Notes under the pieces: model-generated | The model's input: only the letters and a program-made list of their open reading frames with translations | What the model was told of the DNA's origin: nothing | Database searches by the model: none | Shown: in pieces, positions 22,850 through 30,097 of the stretch | How the letters are laid out: every line of letters begins with the position of its first letter | Numbering within the stretch: position 1 is the first letter of the stretch | Program-made: the position numbers and the translations under genes | From: JBALVO01 sp036961445 | Lineage (GTDB): Bacteria; Pseudomonadota; Gammaproteobacteria; Pseudomonadales; Halieaceae | Assembly (NCBI GenBank): GCA_036961445.1 | Contig: JBALVO010000040.1 | Span: 1-30,097, forward strand | Length of the DNA stretch: 30,097 bases | Reading direction: 5' to 3'

Positions 22850-24364
22850 TTACTCAGGTCGCATGTGCGGAAATAGCAATACATCCCGGATGCTGGTCGA
22901 GTCGGTAAATAACATCACCAGGCGATCAATGCCAATGCCCTCCCCGGCAGTCGGCGGCAAACCGTATTCCAGCGCGCGAATATAATCGTGGTCGTAGTGC
23001 ATGGCTTCTTCGTCGCCCGCATCTTTTTCGGCTACCTGGGCGAGAAAACGCTCGGCCTGGTCTTCCGCATCATTCAACTCGGAAAATCCGTTGGCCAGCT
23101 CTCGTCCGCCGACAAAAAACTCAAAGCGATCAGTAACAAAGGGATCATCATCGCTGCGTCGCGCCAATGGCGACACTTCGGTGGGATACGCGGTGATAAA
23201 AGTGGGCTGGTCCAGTAGATGTTCCACTGTCTTTTCAAATATCTCTATCTGCACCTTGCCCAACCCCCAACTGTCCTTGACCTCAATGCCAAGATTCCTG
23301 GCGATCGACCGAGCGGCAACATCATCGCTCAGTTGCTGCGCCGAGATATCAGCATTGTAGTGAAGGACGGAATCGAACACGCTGATGCGCCGAAACGGCT
23401 GTGAGAAGTCGTAAGTGCTGCCCTGGTACTGTACCGACGTGTCGCCCAGCACCGTTTCGGTCAGCTTACGCAGCATATCCTCGGTGAGATTCATGGCGTC
23501 CTCATAATCGGCATAGGCCCAGTAATACTCCAACATGGTAAATTCCGGGTTGTGCCGGGTAGAAAGCCCCTCATTACGAAAGCTGCGATTAATTTCAAAT
23601 ACGCGCTCGAAGCCGCCCACTACCAGTCGTTTCAGGTAGAGCTCTGGTGCGATACGCAGGTACATGTCCATATCCAGGGCATTGTGATGGGTGACGAAGG
23701 GCTTGGCCGCCGCCCCGCCGGGAATCACCTGCATCATTGGCGTCTCAACCTCCATAAAATCCAGGCTACTCATGTAGTCGCGAATAAACTCAATGATGCG
23801 CGAGCGCGTACGAAACACCGCACGCGACTCGGGGCTGACGATCAGGTCCACATAGCGCTGGCGATAACGCAATTCCTGGTCTGCCAGGCCGTGGTATTTG
23901 TCAGGCAGAGGACGCAGGGCTTTGGTCAACAGGCGTGCCTGTTGCATATTGATATACAGGTCACCTTTACCGGATTTGTGAATAGGACCACTGGCGCCAA
24001 TAATATCCCCAAGATCCCAACTCTTGATTTCCGCCAGGACCTCCTCATCCAACCCCTTGCGGTTAACGTACAATTGAATCTGGTCGGCACCGTCCTGAAT
24101 CAGCAGGAATGCGCCGCGGTTGCGGATTAAACGCCCCGCCACCGAATAGACACGATTGCCCTGTTCCAGCTCTTCCTTGGACGATGCGCCATATTCTCGC
24201 TGCAGGTGATCGGCCATGGCCGTGCGCCGAAAGTCATTGGGGAAAGGATTGCGCTGGTCGCGTATTTTCGTCAGCTTTCCCCGCCGCTCGGCGATCAGCT
24301 TGTTCTCTTCATGCTGGGAATGCTCGGCCTGCGCCGGTTCTACTGCCTTGTCCTGCTCGCTCAT
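22850..24364 (-). CDS. lysS: LysS, class II lysyl-tRNA synthetase
   Basis: Charges tRNA-Lys. The start chosen is the ATG at 24364 (MSEQDKAVEPAQ), 504 residues against 505 in E. coli, with GAGAG five bases upstream. A GTG directly after the prfB stop (24376) is an alternative start. The N-terminal OB anticodon-binding domain covers about residues 55-170. Class II motif 2 is seen as RSFRNEGLSTRHNPEFTMLE, and motif 3 as GIGIDRLVMLFTDSTSIRDV near the C-terminus, which ends LLFPHMRPE. It sits 12 bp after prfB, the classic prfB-lysS pair. Confidence 0.96.
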   Translation of the reverse strand: MSEQDKAVEPAQAEHSQHEENKLIAERRGKLTKIRDQRNPFPNDFRRTAMADHLQREYGASSKEELEQGNRVYSVAGRLIRNRGAFLLIQDGADQIQLYVNRKGLDEEVLAEIKSWDLGDIIGASGPIHKSGKGDLYINMQQARLLTKALRPLPDKYHGLADQELRYRQRYVDLIVSPESRAVFRTRSRIIEFIRDYMSSLDFMEVETPMMQVIPGGAAAKPFVTHHNALDMDMYLRIAPELYLKRLVVGGFERVFEINRSFRNEGLSTRHNPEFTMLEYYWAYADYEDAMNLTEDMLRKLTETVLGDTSVQYQGSTYDFSQPFRRISVFDSVLHYNADISAQQLSDDVAARSIARNLGIEVKDSWGLGKVQIEIFEKTVEHLLDQPTFITAYPTEVSPLARRSDDDPFVTDRFEFFVGGRELANGFSELNDAEDQAERFLAQVAEKDAGDEEAMHYDHDYIRALEYGLPPTAGEGIGIDRLVMLFTDSTSIRDVLLFPHMRPE

Positions 24365-24376
24365 ACTTACTCTCAC

Positions 24377-25475
24377 TTACAGCCCGCTTTTCAGCGAAGC
24401 CTCAATAAACTGGTCAATATCACCATCCAATACAGCCTGGGTATTGCTGGTTTCTACGCCTGTGCGTAAATCCTTGATACGGGAGGCATCCAATACATAG
24501 GAACGAATTTGACTGCCCCAACCAATATCTGCCTTGCTGTCTTCCATGGCCTGCTTTTCTTCGTTACGCTTTAAGATTTCCAGCTCATACAGCTTACCGC
24601 GCAATAATTTCATCGCGTTGTCCCTGTTCTGGTGCTGCGAGCGCTCAGTCTGGCACTGTACCACTGTACCCGTGGGGTTGTGCGTGATCCGCACCGCTGA
24701 GTCGGTTTTGTTAACGTGCTGCCCACCCGCACCACTGGCACGATAAGTATCTACTCGCAGGTCAGCTGGATTAATATCGATCTCGATATTGTCATCAATT
24801 TCCGGGGCCACAAATACGGAGGCAAAAGACGTGTGCCTGCGGTTACCCGAATCGAATGGCGACTTGCGTACCAAGCGATGCACACCGGTTTCGGTGCGCA
24901 GCCAACCAAAGGCGTAGTCGCCCTCAAACTTGATGGTGGCACTTTTGATTCCCGCTACATCACCGCCGGATGCCTCAATCAATTGCGTCTTGAAGCCTTT
25001 GGCCTCGCCCCAACGCAGATACATACGAAGCATCATCTCTGCCCAGTCCTGCGCCTCGGTGCCACCGGAGCCAGACTGAATGTCGAGATATGCGTTGTTC
25101 GCGTCCATCTCACCACTGAACATGCGCCGAAACTCCAATTGCTCCAGCAAACCAATCAGGCTATCGACCTCAGATTCGATTTCCTGCACTGTGGCTTCAT
25201 CGTCTTCCGCCGCGGCCAGGTCCAGCAGATCGCCGGCATCGGCTCCGCCTGTTTCGAGTTTTTCGATGGTGTGGACTATCCCTTCCAGGGACGACCGCTC
25301 GCGGCCCAACTCCTGCGCACGTTCTGGCTTGTCCCAGACGCTGGGCTCGGCCAATTCCAGCTCTACTTCAGCGAGACGCTCCTTGCGATTATCGAAGTCA
25401 AAGATACCCCCTAAGCACGCCAGTGCGGGCATCTATGTCCTTGATTTTCATCAACAGCGGGTTTATCTCGAGCAT
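24377..25475 (-). CDS. prfB: PrfB, peptide chain release factor 2 (+1 programmed frameshift)
   Basis: Release factor that ends translation at UGA and UAA. Translation starts at the ATG at 25475 (MLEINPLLMKIKDIDARTGV, leading to LRGYL). It meets an in-frame TGA as codon 26 (25398-25400) and must shift +1 to continue with DFDNRKERLAEVELEL. With the shift the product is 365 residues, the E. coli length. The stop-codon recognition motif SPF (RKSPFDSGNRRH) and the catalytic GGQ (SGAGGQHVNKTDSAVRITH) are both present. No strong ribosome binding site precedes the ATG. A plain open-reading-frame caller would start at 25432 and lose the N-terminus. Confidence 0.97.
25397..25412 (-). promoter_or_regulatory. 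prfB programmed +1 frameshift signal
   Basis: On the minus strand the run AGGGGGTATCTTTGAC is identical to the E. coli signal: an internal Shine-Dalgarno (AGGGGG), three bases, the slippery CTT, then TGA C. RF2 shortage lets the ribosome slip to TTT-GAC, so RF2 controls its own synthesis. Confidence 0.96.
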
Positions 25476-25534
25476 TTGGCTAACCAGTTCGGTGAAAAGG
25501 CGCGCATTTTACCCCAGTAGGCCCGGCGAGTGAA

Positions 25535-26671
25535 TCAGAACTGGTTAAGCACCGCTCCAATCAACATCACCTGGGGTACTGTTATCAATGGCAGGAACAG
25601 TGCAATACGCCAGGATTTGGTGGTATCGCGAATAGACATGATCTCGGTGTAGTCGGTTGCGACACCCGCCATCAGGAAGGTGAAGCTGTTACCCGGGGCA
25701 CCGGCCCGGTTCATCAAGTCCGCCGCAATAGGCGTAGAACCCTCGGAGCAGACCTCGATTACTGTAGTCGCCAGTAGCGTGAGCCACAACCCACCCATGG
25801 TCGCTCCAAACCACATGGCAAACGAATCTTCGGGCACCAGGGCACGGATCAGGCCTGCGAGGATCAAGCCAAATAACGACCAGCGAATGACGACTCGCGA
25901 ACCGGCAAAACCCTCGCGCAAGATGCCAGCGCTGCCATTCAGGGAAAACTTTATGCTCTGGCGAAACTCCTGCAACAGCTCTGGCAACGGGCGCTTCTCA
26001 CCGAGTTCATCCTGCCAGGGGTTGGCGGGTAATTGCCCACGATGTACCAATGCATCAAATATCCAACCGGTAATAATTCCTATCACCAGTGACAACAGTA
26101 TAAATAACAGGGTCCAGCTCACCCCGATAAGGCCAAACAGGATCAGGGTGAGAGAGAAAGAATTCCATGGACTGGCCAGCAGAAACGCCATTACCTGCCC
26201 GGCACTGGCACCGCGCTCGTACAATTTCATGCCTACAGCCAAAATACCGTGGCTACACAAATCGAGAAACACACCCGCAAGCGTGGCTCGAAAAAGGCCA
26301 CTGACGCCCCCGTCGCGTCCCAGTATGCCCATTACCAGGTCCCGCGGCACCCGGCCGAGTATGCCTACAAACACGACCCCGATAGCAATACCCCACCACA
26401 TGCTATTAAACAGTTCGAAGATACCCCCGGTAAAAATACCCAGCACAGTGTCGTGATCGTGGCGCAAAAATGCGCCCAGGGGATAGGCCACTGCAACCAC
26501 CGACAGACTGCCCCAGAACATATAGTCTCGGCGCGCCGGGGTTTCACAGCAGCTGTCGTCGCCCGCAGTTGACGTTGTGTGGCAGCTCCCGGCCGGGACT
26601 GGCTCTGCTGCATGACAGCTACTTTGCACCGCGGCTGCGGGATCTTTTGAGTCGTGCTCACAACCACTCAT
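25535..26671 (-). CDS. metal-efflux permease (SO_0444 / DUF318-type)
   Basis: Inner-membrane permease of 378 residues, likely exporting Cu or Zn. The N-terminal 45 residues are rich in Cys and His (SGCEHDSK, SSCHAAE, GSCHTT, DDSCCETP), a probable metal-binding tail. About eight hydrophobic helices follow, with family-like segments LDLCSHGILAVGMKLYERGAS, FLLASPWNSFSLTL, IEVCSEGSTPIAADLMNRAGAPGNSFTFL and GVATDYTEI; Cys and Ser/Thr inside the membrane could bind metal. The start is the ATG at 26671, which overlaps the stop of the upstream regulator as ATGA and has GGAGGAAG before it. It should be controlled by that CueR-like regulator. The exact ion is inferred. Confidence 0.85.
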   Translation of the reverse strand: MSGCEHDSKDPAAAVQSSCHAAEPVPAGSCHTTSTAGDDSCCETPARRDYMFWGSLSVVAVAYPLGAFLRHDHDTVLGIFTGGIFELFNSMWWGIAIGVVFVGILGRVPRDLVMGILGRDGGVSGLFRATLAGVFLDLCSHGILAVGMKLYERGASAGQVMAFLLASPWNSFSLTLILFGLIGVSWTLLFILLSLVIGIITGWIFDALVHRGQLPANPWQDELGEKRPLPELLQEFRQSIKFSLNGSAGILREGFAGSRVVIRWSLFGLILAGLIRALVPEDSFAMWFGATMGGLWLTLLATTVIEVCSEGSTPIAADLMNRAGAPGNSFTFLMAGVATDYTEIMSIRDTTKSWRIALFLPLITVPQVMLIGAVLNQF

Positions 26672-27075
26672 AAGGCTTCTTCCTCCTGCCATCCAGCCAG
26701 ATCTTCCAGGATTGCGCAGTCGGGGCCCTCATCTCCCTTGCAGCGGCTGGCCATGTCCTGCAGCACTTGCTGCATGGCGATCAGCTGGTCGATACGAGAC
26801 TGCAATTGCTGGCTTTTCTCCAGCACCAATCCGCGTGCATGGAGACTCTGGCGGCTGCGATCGCGCTGCAAATCCATTAGCTGGCGACACTCCTCCAGAT
26901 CAAAGCCCACATCGCGGGCTCTAGCCAAAAAGTGCAATTCATCGACTGCCTTTATATCGTACTGACGATAGCCGTTATCGCCGCGCGCAGCAGGGGCAAT
27001 AAGCTTGATCTGCTCGTAGTAGCGAATAGTCTTGGCGCTTAGCCCGCTCAGACGAGCCGCTTCGGAGATATTCAT
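26668..27075 (-). CDS. CueR-like MerR-family metal-responsive activator
   Basis: MerR-family regulator of 135 residues, the length of E. coli CueR. The N-terminal HTH (MNISEAARLSGLSAKTIRYYEQIKLI, then NGYRQYD) is followed by a dimerisation helix and a metal loop with C-x7-C (CKGDEGPDC), the CueR pattern. The residue that aligns with CueR Ser77 is a serine (RQSLHARGLVLEK), which favours monovalent ions such as Cu(I) over Zn(II). The start at 27075 matches CueR; an ATG at 27081 adds two residues. It forms an operon with the permease and has a MerR-type operator in its own promoter, so it likely autoregulates. Confidence 0.88.
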   Translation of the reverse strand: MNISEAARLSGLSAKTIRYYEQIKLIAPAARGDNGYRQYDIKAVDELHFLARARDVGFDLEECRQLMDLQRDRSRQSLHARGLVLEKSQQLQSRIDQLIAMQQVLQDMASRCKGDEGPDCAILEDLAGWQEEEAL

Positions 27076-27101
27076 AGGCATTCAAAGTTGTTCATGACGC
27101 C

Positions 27102-27132
27102 AATGTAAACCTTACAGCTACTGGAAGGTCAA
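27102..27132 (-). promoter_or_regulatory. MerR/CueR-type promoter with 19-bp spacer and dyad operator
   Basis: On the minus strand -35 TTGACC (27127-27132) and -10 TACATT (27102-27107) are 19 bp apart, the overlong spacing that MerR-family activators correct by untwisting DNA. The spacer region holds a dyad (27109-27129) with arms ACCTT and AAGGT and an inner CAG/CTG, close to the CueR operator ACCTTCC...GGAAGGT. It drives the regulator-permease operon. Confidence 0.85.
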
Positions 27133-27187
27133 GCCCTTATTTTGCTGCTAGCTATCATAAAGTTTGCAGGCACCCTGTGCTGGTGAC

Positions 27188-28933
27188 TCAGGCGGGAACG
27201 AGGTGCTCCACCAACAGCTGTACCGAGCGCTGCCCACGAAACTCGTTAACATCCAGGCGATAGGCTATCTCGACGCGCTGCAGCGCCTGGTTGGGCCAGA
27301 TATCAAGATCAACGTTGAAGGCGATGGCATCGAGCAGGGTATGGCTGCCCTGCAGCGACAGCACCATCTTCAAATGCTTCTCCCCGACCAGGCGCTGGCT
27401 AATGATCTGGAACTGGCCATCGAACAAGGGCTCAGGGAAATGCTGCCCCCAGGGTCCGGCAAACCGAAGTTCGGTGGCCAGTTCCAACTGGATATCAGAT
27501 GCGGCCAACTCTCCGTCGGATTCAATGACCGCCTGCAGGTGCACGTCCTGCGCATGTCGGGCGACTTCCTCTACAAAAGCCACGGAAAAATCCTCATAGG
27601 CCGCCAGCGGAAGAGTCATGCCTGCAGCCATGGCGTGGCCGCCAAACTTGGTAATGAGGCCAGGATGGCGGGTGGCAACGGCATCGAGAATGTCACGTAT
27701 ATGAATGCCAGGGATGGATCGAGCGGACCCTTTGACCTGCCCCGGGTCACCATCTGCAAAGGCGATGGTAGGACGATGCAGGCGGTCCTTGATACGCGAC
27801 GCCAGGATACCGATCACACCCTGATGCCAGCCCGGCTGGTAAAGCGTCATGGCGACGGGAATCTGGTCACGCTTGTCCAACTGCAGGTCAGCCAGAATCT
27901 GTAAGGCCTCTTCCTGCATATCACCTTCGATAATCCGGCGATCCTGATTCAATTGGTGCAGGCGCGTGGCCTGCGCCCTGGCCTTGCCGGTATCATCGCT
28001 GAGCAGACATTCAATGCCGATGGACATGTCGTCCAGTCGTCCAGCAGCATTAATACGCGGACCCACCGCAAAGCCCAGGTCCGAGGCAACGACTGATTGC
28101 TGCTGCCGGGAGGCGACTTCCAATAAGGCCGATATTCCGGGCCTGGCCTGACCGCTGCGGATACGCTGCAGCCCCGCCGCCACCAGGATGCGGTTGTTGC
28201 GATCCAACGGCACTACATCCGCCACAGTACCCAGGGCAACCAGGTCCAGATAATGACCCAGATTCACTTCCGGTCTTTGTTCAAACCAGCCGCGCAGGCG
28301 CAGCTCTGCCCGCAGTGCCAGCATGACATAGAAAATCACCCCCACTCCTGCCAGATTTTTACTCGGGAACTCGCAATCGGGTTGATTGGGATTAACGATG
28401 ACCTCGGCCGCGGGTAGTTCACGGCCCGCCAGGTGATGATCGGTAATCAGTGTCGTAATGCCCAGTTCAGTGGCTGCGGCCACCCCCTCCAGGCTGGATA
28501 TCCCGTTGTCCACAGTGATGATCAGGTCGGGTTTATCCCGGGCGGCCAGCGCTACAATTTCAGGCGTCAGCCCATAACCATAGTCAAACCGATTGGGCAC
28601 CAGGTAATCCACATGGGCAGCACCAAAAGCCCGCAAAACGGCGACAGCCAGGGTGGTACTGGTGGCACCATCGGCATCGAAATCACCAACAATGAGAATC
28701 TTTTGATCTGCTGCAAGGGCATCTGCCAGTAATACTGCAGCACGATCGGCATTATGCAACTGCGCGGGTGGTAAGAGTTGCGCCAAACCCAGTTCCAACT
28801 GGGCGGGGCTATCGATACCGCGTGCGCTGTAGACTCGCGCCAGCAATGGATGAAGGCCAGCGTCGGCAAGAGGACTGGCCGCGTCCGTAGCGGCGTTGTT
28901 TCCCGGTTGCCGCCTGCGAATAAGTTTGTGCAT
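27188..28933 (-). CDS. recJ: RecJ, single-strand-specific 5'-3' DNA exonuclease
   Basis: DHH-family nuclease for recombination and mismatch repair. The start chosen is the ATG at 28933 (MHKLIRRRQPG), 581 residues (E. coli 577). The open frame continues upstream but overlaps thrC. The metal motifs are present: VGDFDADGATSTTLAV, TVDNGISS and ITDHHLAGRELP (the DHH). The DHHA1 part has FGGHAMAAGMTL, and a C-terminal OB-like region follows. The start lies 17 bp past the thrC stop, with no strong Shine-Dalgarno. In many Gammaproteobacteria prfB follows directly; here a metal operon is in between. Confidence 0.96.
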   Translation of the reverse strand: MHKLIRRRQPGNNAATDAASPLADAGLHPLLARVYSARGIDSPAQLELGLAQLLPPAQLHNADRAAVLLADALAADQKILIVGDFDADGATSTTLAVAVLRAFGAAHVDYLVPNRFDYGYGLTPEIVALAARDKPDLIITVDNGISSLEGVAAATELGITTLITDHHLAGRELPAAEVIVNPNQPDCEFPSKNLAGVGVIFYVMLALRAELRLRGWFEQRPEVNLGHYLDLVALGTVADVVPLDRNNRILVAAGLQRIRSGQARPGISALLEVASRQQQSVVASDLGFAVGPRINAAGRLDDMSIGIECLLSDDTGKARAQATRLHQLNQDRRIIEGDMQEEALQILADLQLDKRDQIPVAMTLYQPGWHQGVIGILASRIKDRLHRPTIAFADGDPGQVKGSARSIPGIHIRDILDAVATRHPGLITKFGGHAMAAGMTLPLAAYEDFSVAFVEEVARHAQDVHLQAVIESDGELAASDIQLELATELRFAGPWGQHFPEPLFDGQFQIISQRLVGEKHLKMVLSLQGSHTLLDAIAFNVDLDIWPNQALQRVEIAYRLDVNEFRGQRSVQLLVEHLVPA

Positions 28934-28949
28934 ACGCAGGGTGCCAGTG

Positions 28950-30097
28950 TCAGGCGTTGATATTGGCCGCGATAAAGCCCTGCACCGCAGACAAGTCGTT
29001 AGGAAGCACCTCAAGCCGCTCACTGCGCTCGAACAGGTCCTGCAAGTGCGTTGGCAGAGCCACGTCCTGGTCCAAACCGGCGCTTTTGATCGCGTCGGGA
29101 AACTTTGCCGGGTGTGCCGTCGCCAGGGTAACCACCGGCACATCCGGTGACAGGCCACAATCCAGCGCTGCCTTCACCCCAATCGCACTGTGCGGATCCA
29201 GCAGGTATTCACACTCCGCCCAGGTACTGGCGATTTGTTCACAGGTTTGCTCGTCCGAAACGCACTCGCTGCTAAACAGCGCCCGGGCTTTATCCATGGC
29301 CGCGTCAGCAAACGCGATATCACCATTATCAAAACGTTGCATTAAATCAGCGATCGCAGCGCCATCGCGATCATAAAGATCAAATAACAGACGTTCAAAG
29401 TTACTCGACACGGTGATGTCCATACTCGGAGACAGGGTGTGGGCCAGGGACTGGCGATGGTATGTACTGGTGGTCATTACGCGGTGCAATACGTCATTGC
29501 GGTTAGTGGCAATAATAAGACGCTCTATCGGCAGGCCCATTTTGCTGGCCAGATAGCCGGCAAAGATATCACCAAAATTACCCGTGGGGACAGAAAAAGC
29601 CACGCGGCGAGCTGGCGCACCCAGTGCCACTGCCGCATAAAAATAGTAGACGATCTGCGCCATTATCCGCGCCCAATTGATGGAGTTAACTGCAACCAGA
29701 GAACGATCCTGTGGCAGAAAGCTCTTGTCGTTGAAGCTGGCCTTGACCATAGCCTGGCAGTCGTCGAAGTTACCTTCCACAGCCAGGTTGTGAATATTAT
29801 CCCCTGTCACGGTGGTCATCTGGCGACGCTGCACATCTGACACCCGCTGGTGTGGATGCAGGATAAAAATATCGATATTACTGCAGCGTTTACAGCCCTC
29901 TATCGCCGCGGAACCGGTGTCGCCGGAAGTGGCGCCCATAATGACAACTTTTTTGTGCTTTCGCTGCAATATGTAATCCAGCAAACGCCCCAACAATTGC
30001 AACGCAAAATCCTTGAACGCCAGTGTTGGACCGTGGAACAGCTCCAGTACCCACTGGTTTGCGCCGATTTGCACCATAGGCGCTACCGCATTGTGGC
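28950..30097 (-). CDS. thrC: ThrC, threonine synthase (5' end outside window)
   Basis: PLP enzyme that converts O-phosphohomoserine to threonine. The frame is open to the window edge (residues HNAVAP precede the first internal Met), so the N-terminal roughly 80 residues are cut off. The PLP lysine is in ELFHGPTLAFKDFALQLLG, followed by ATSGDTGSAAIEG, the phosphate-binding loop, and VPTGNFGDIFAGYLASKMG. The C-terminus ends in AVQGFIAANINA. It sits upstream of recJ, as in Pseudomonas. Confidence 0.96.
   Translation of the reverse strand, partial: HNAVAPMVQIGANQWVLELFHGPTLAFKDFALQLLGRLLDYILQRKHKKVVIMGATSGDTGSAAIEGCKRCSNIDIFILHPHQRVSDVQRRQMTTVTGDNIHNLAVEGNFDDCQAMVKASFNDKSFLPQDRSLVAVNSINWARIMAQIVYYFYAAVALGAPARRVAFSVPTGNFGDIFAGYLASKMGLPIERLIIATNRNDVLHRVMTTSTYHRQSLAHTLSPSMDITVSSNFERLLFDLYDRDGAAIADLMQRFDNGDIAFADAAMDKARALFSSECVSDEQTCEQIASTWAECEYLLDPHSAIGVKAALDCGLSPDVPVVTLATAHPAKFPDAIKSAGLDQDVALPTHLQDLFERSERLEVLPNDLSAVQGFIAANINA

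Noticed and set aside
24716..25414. 232-codon open frame antisense to prfB
   Set aside because: It shadows release factor 2, whose SPF and GGQ motifs are intact in the true frame.
25680..26456. 258-codon open frame antisense to the metal permease
   Set aside because: Composition is rich in Pro, Ser, Asn and Arg, with no domain or ribosome binding site; it mirrors the hydrophobic codons of the permease.
27073..27095. Seven-codon reading frame (ATG at 27095) overlapping the start of the CueR-like gene
   Set aside because: It begins at about the predicted transcript start, has no ribosome binding site, and a seven-codon frame is expected by chance.
27164..27904. 246-codon open frame antisense to recJ
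   Set aside because: recJ motifs are intact on the minus strand throughout; the antisense frame shows no independent features.

Overview
The window comes from a gammaproteobacterium, most likely a marine lineage near Cellvibrionales/Halieaceae or Pseudomonas. That placement rests on gene order and protein style only. Three gene neighbourhoods match the Pseudomonas type: secD-secF-suhB-trmJ-iscRSUA, purL/mltF-tadA-guaA-guaB/xseA, and thrC-recJ-prfB-lysS. Nearly all genes are on the minus strand. The exceptions are mltF, xseA and a three-gene signalling operon. No rRNA, tRNA, CRISPR array, transposase or phage gene was seen. A run of exactly 100 N inside mltF marks an assembly gap.

Left third (1-11001, all minus): protein export (secD, secF), suhB, the tRNA methyltransferase trmJ, and Fe-S cluster assembly (iscR, iscS, iscU, iscA, cut off at the window edge). 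The iscR promoter carries two abutting IscR-type operators. secD has its own promoter and follows purL, where related genomes have yajC. cysE is also absent from its usual place between trmJ and iscR. purL is the largest gene in the window.

Middle (11002-17540): mltF (lytic transglycosylase, plus strand, interrupted by the gap), tadA (tRNA adenosine deaminase), guaA and guaB (GMP synthesis), and divergent xseA (exonuclease VII large subunit). tadA probably starts at a GTG served by a Shine-Dalgarno sequence inside the last guaA codons.

Accessory region (17541-22753): a 467-bp gene-free stretch holds two inverted copies of an unfamiliar hairpin element. Each has a nearly identical 21-nt core in the loop and a long stem whose sequence differs between copies while staying paired. 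Degenerate direct repeats lie nearby. Next comes a CRP-family regulator gene, divergent from a tightly coupled operon with ATGA overlaps: a three-part protein (HisKA-like H-box, receiver, class III nucleotide cyclase), a single-domain receiver, and a membrane histidine kinase. The order of phospho-sites allows a His-Asp-His-Asp relay ending in cyclic-nucleotide synthesis, with a CRP-type reader next door. This is the most interesting part of the window. A lipoprotein gene overlaps the kinase 3' end on the opposite strand.

Right end (22850-30097, minus): lysS, prfB with its intact +1 programmed frameshift, a CueR-like regulator plus metal-efflux permease operon inserted between recJ and prfB, recJ, and the 3' part of thrC.
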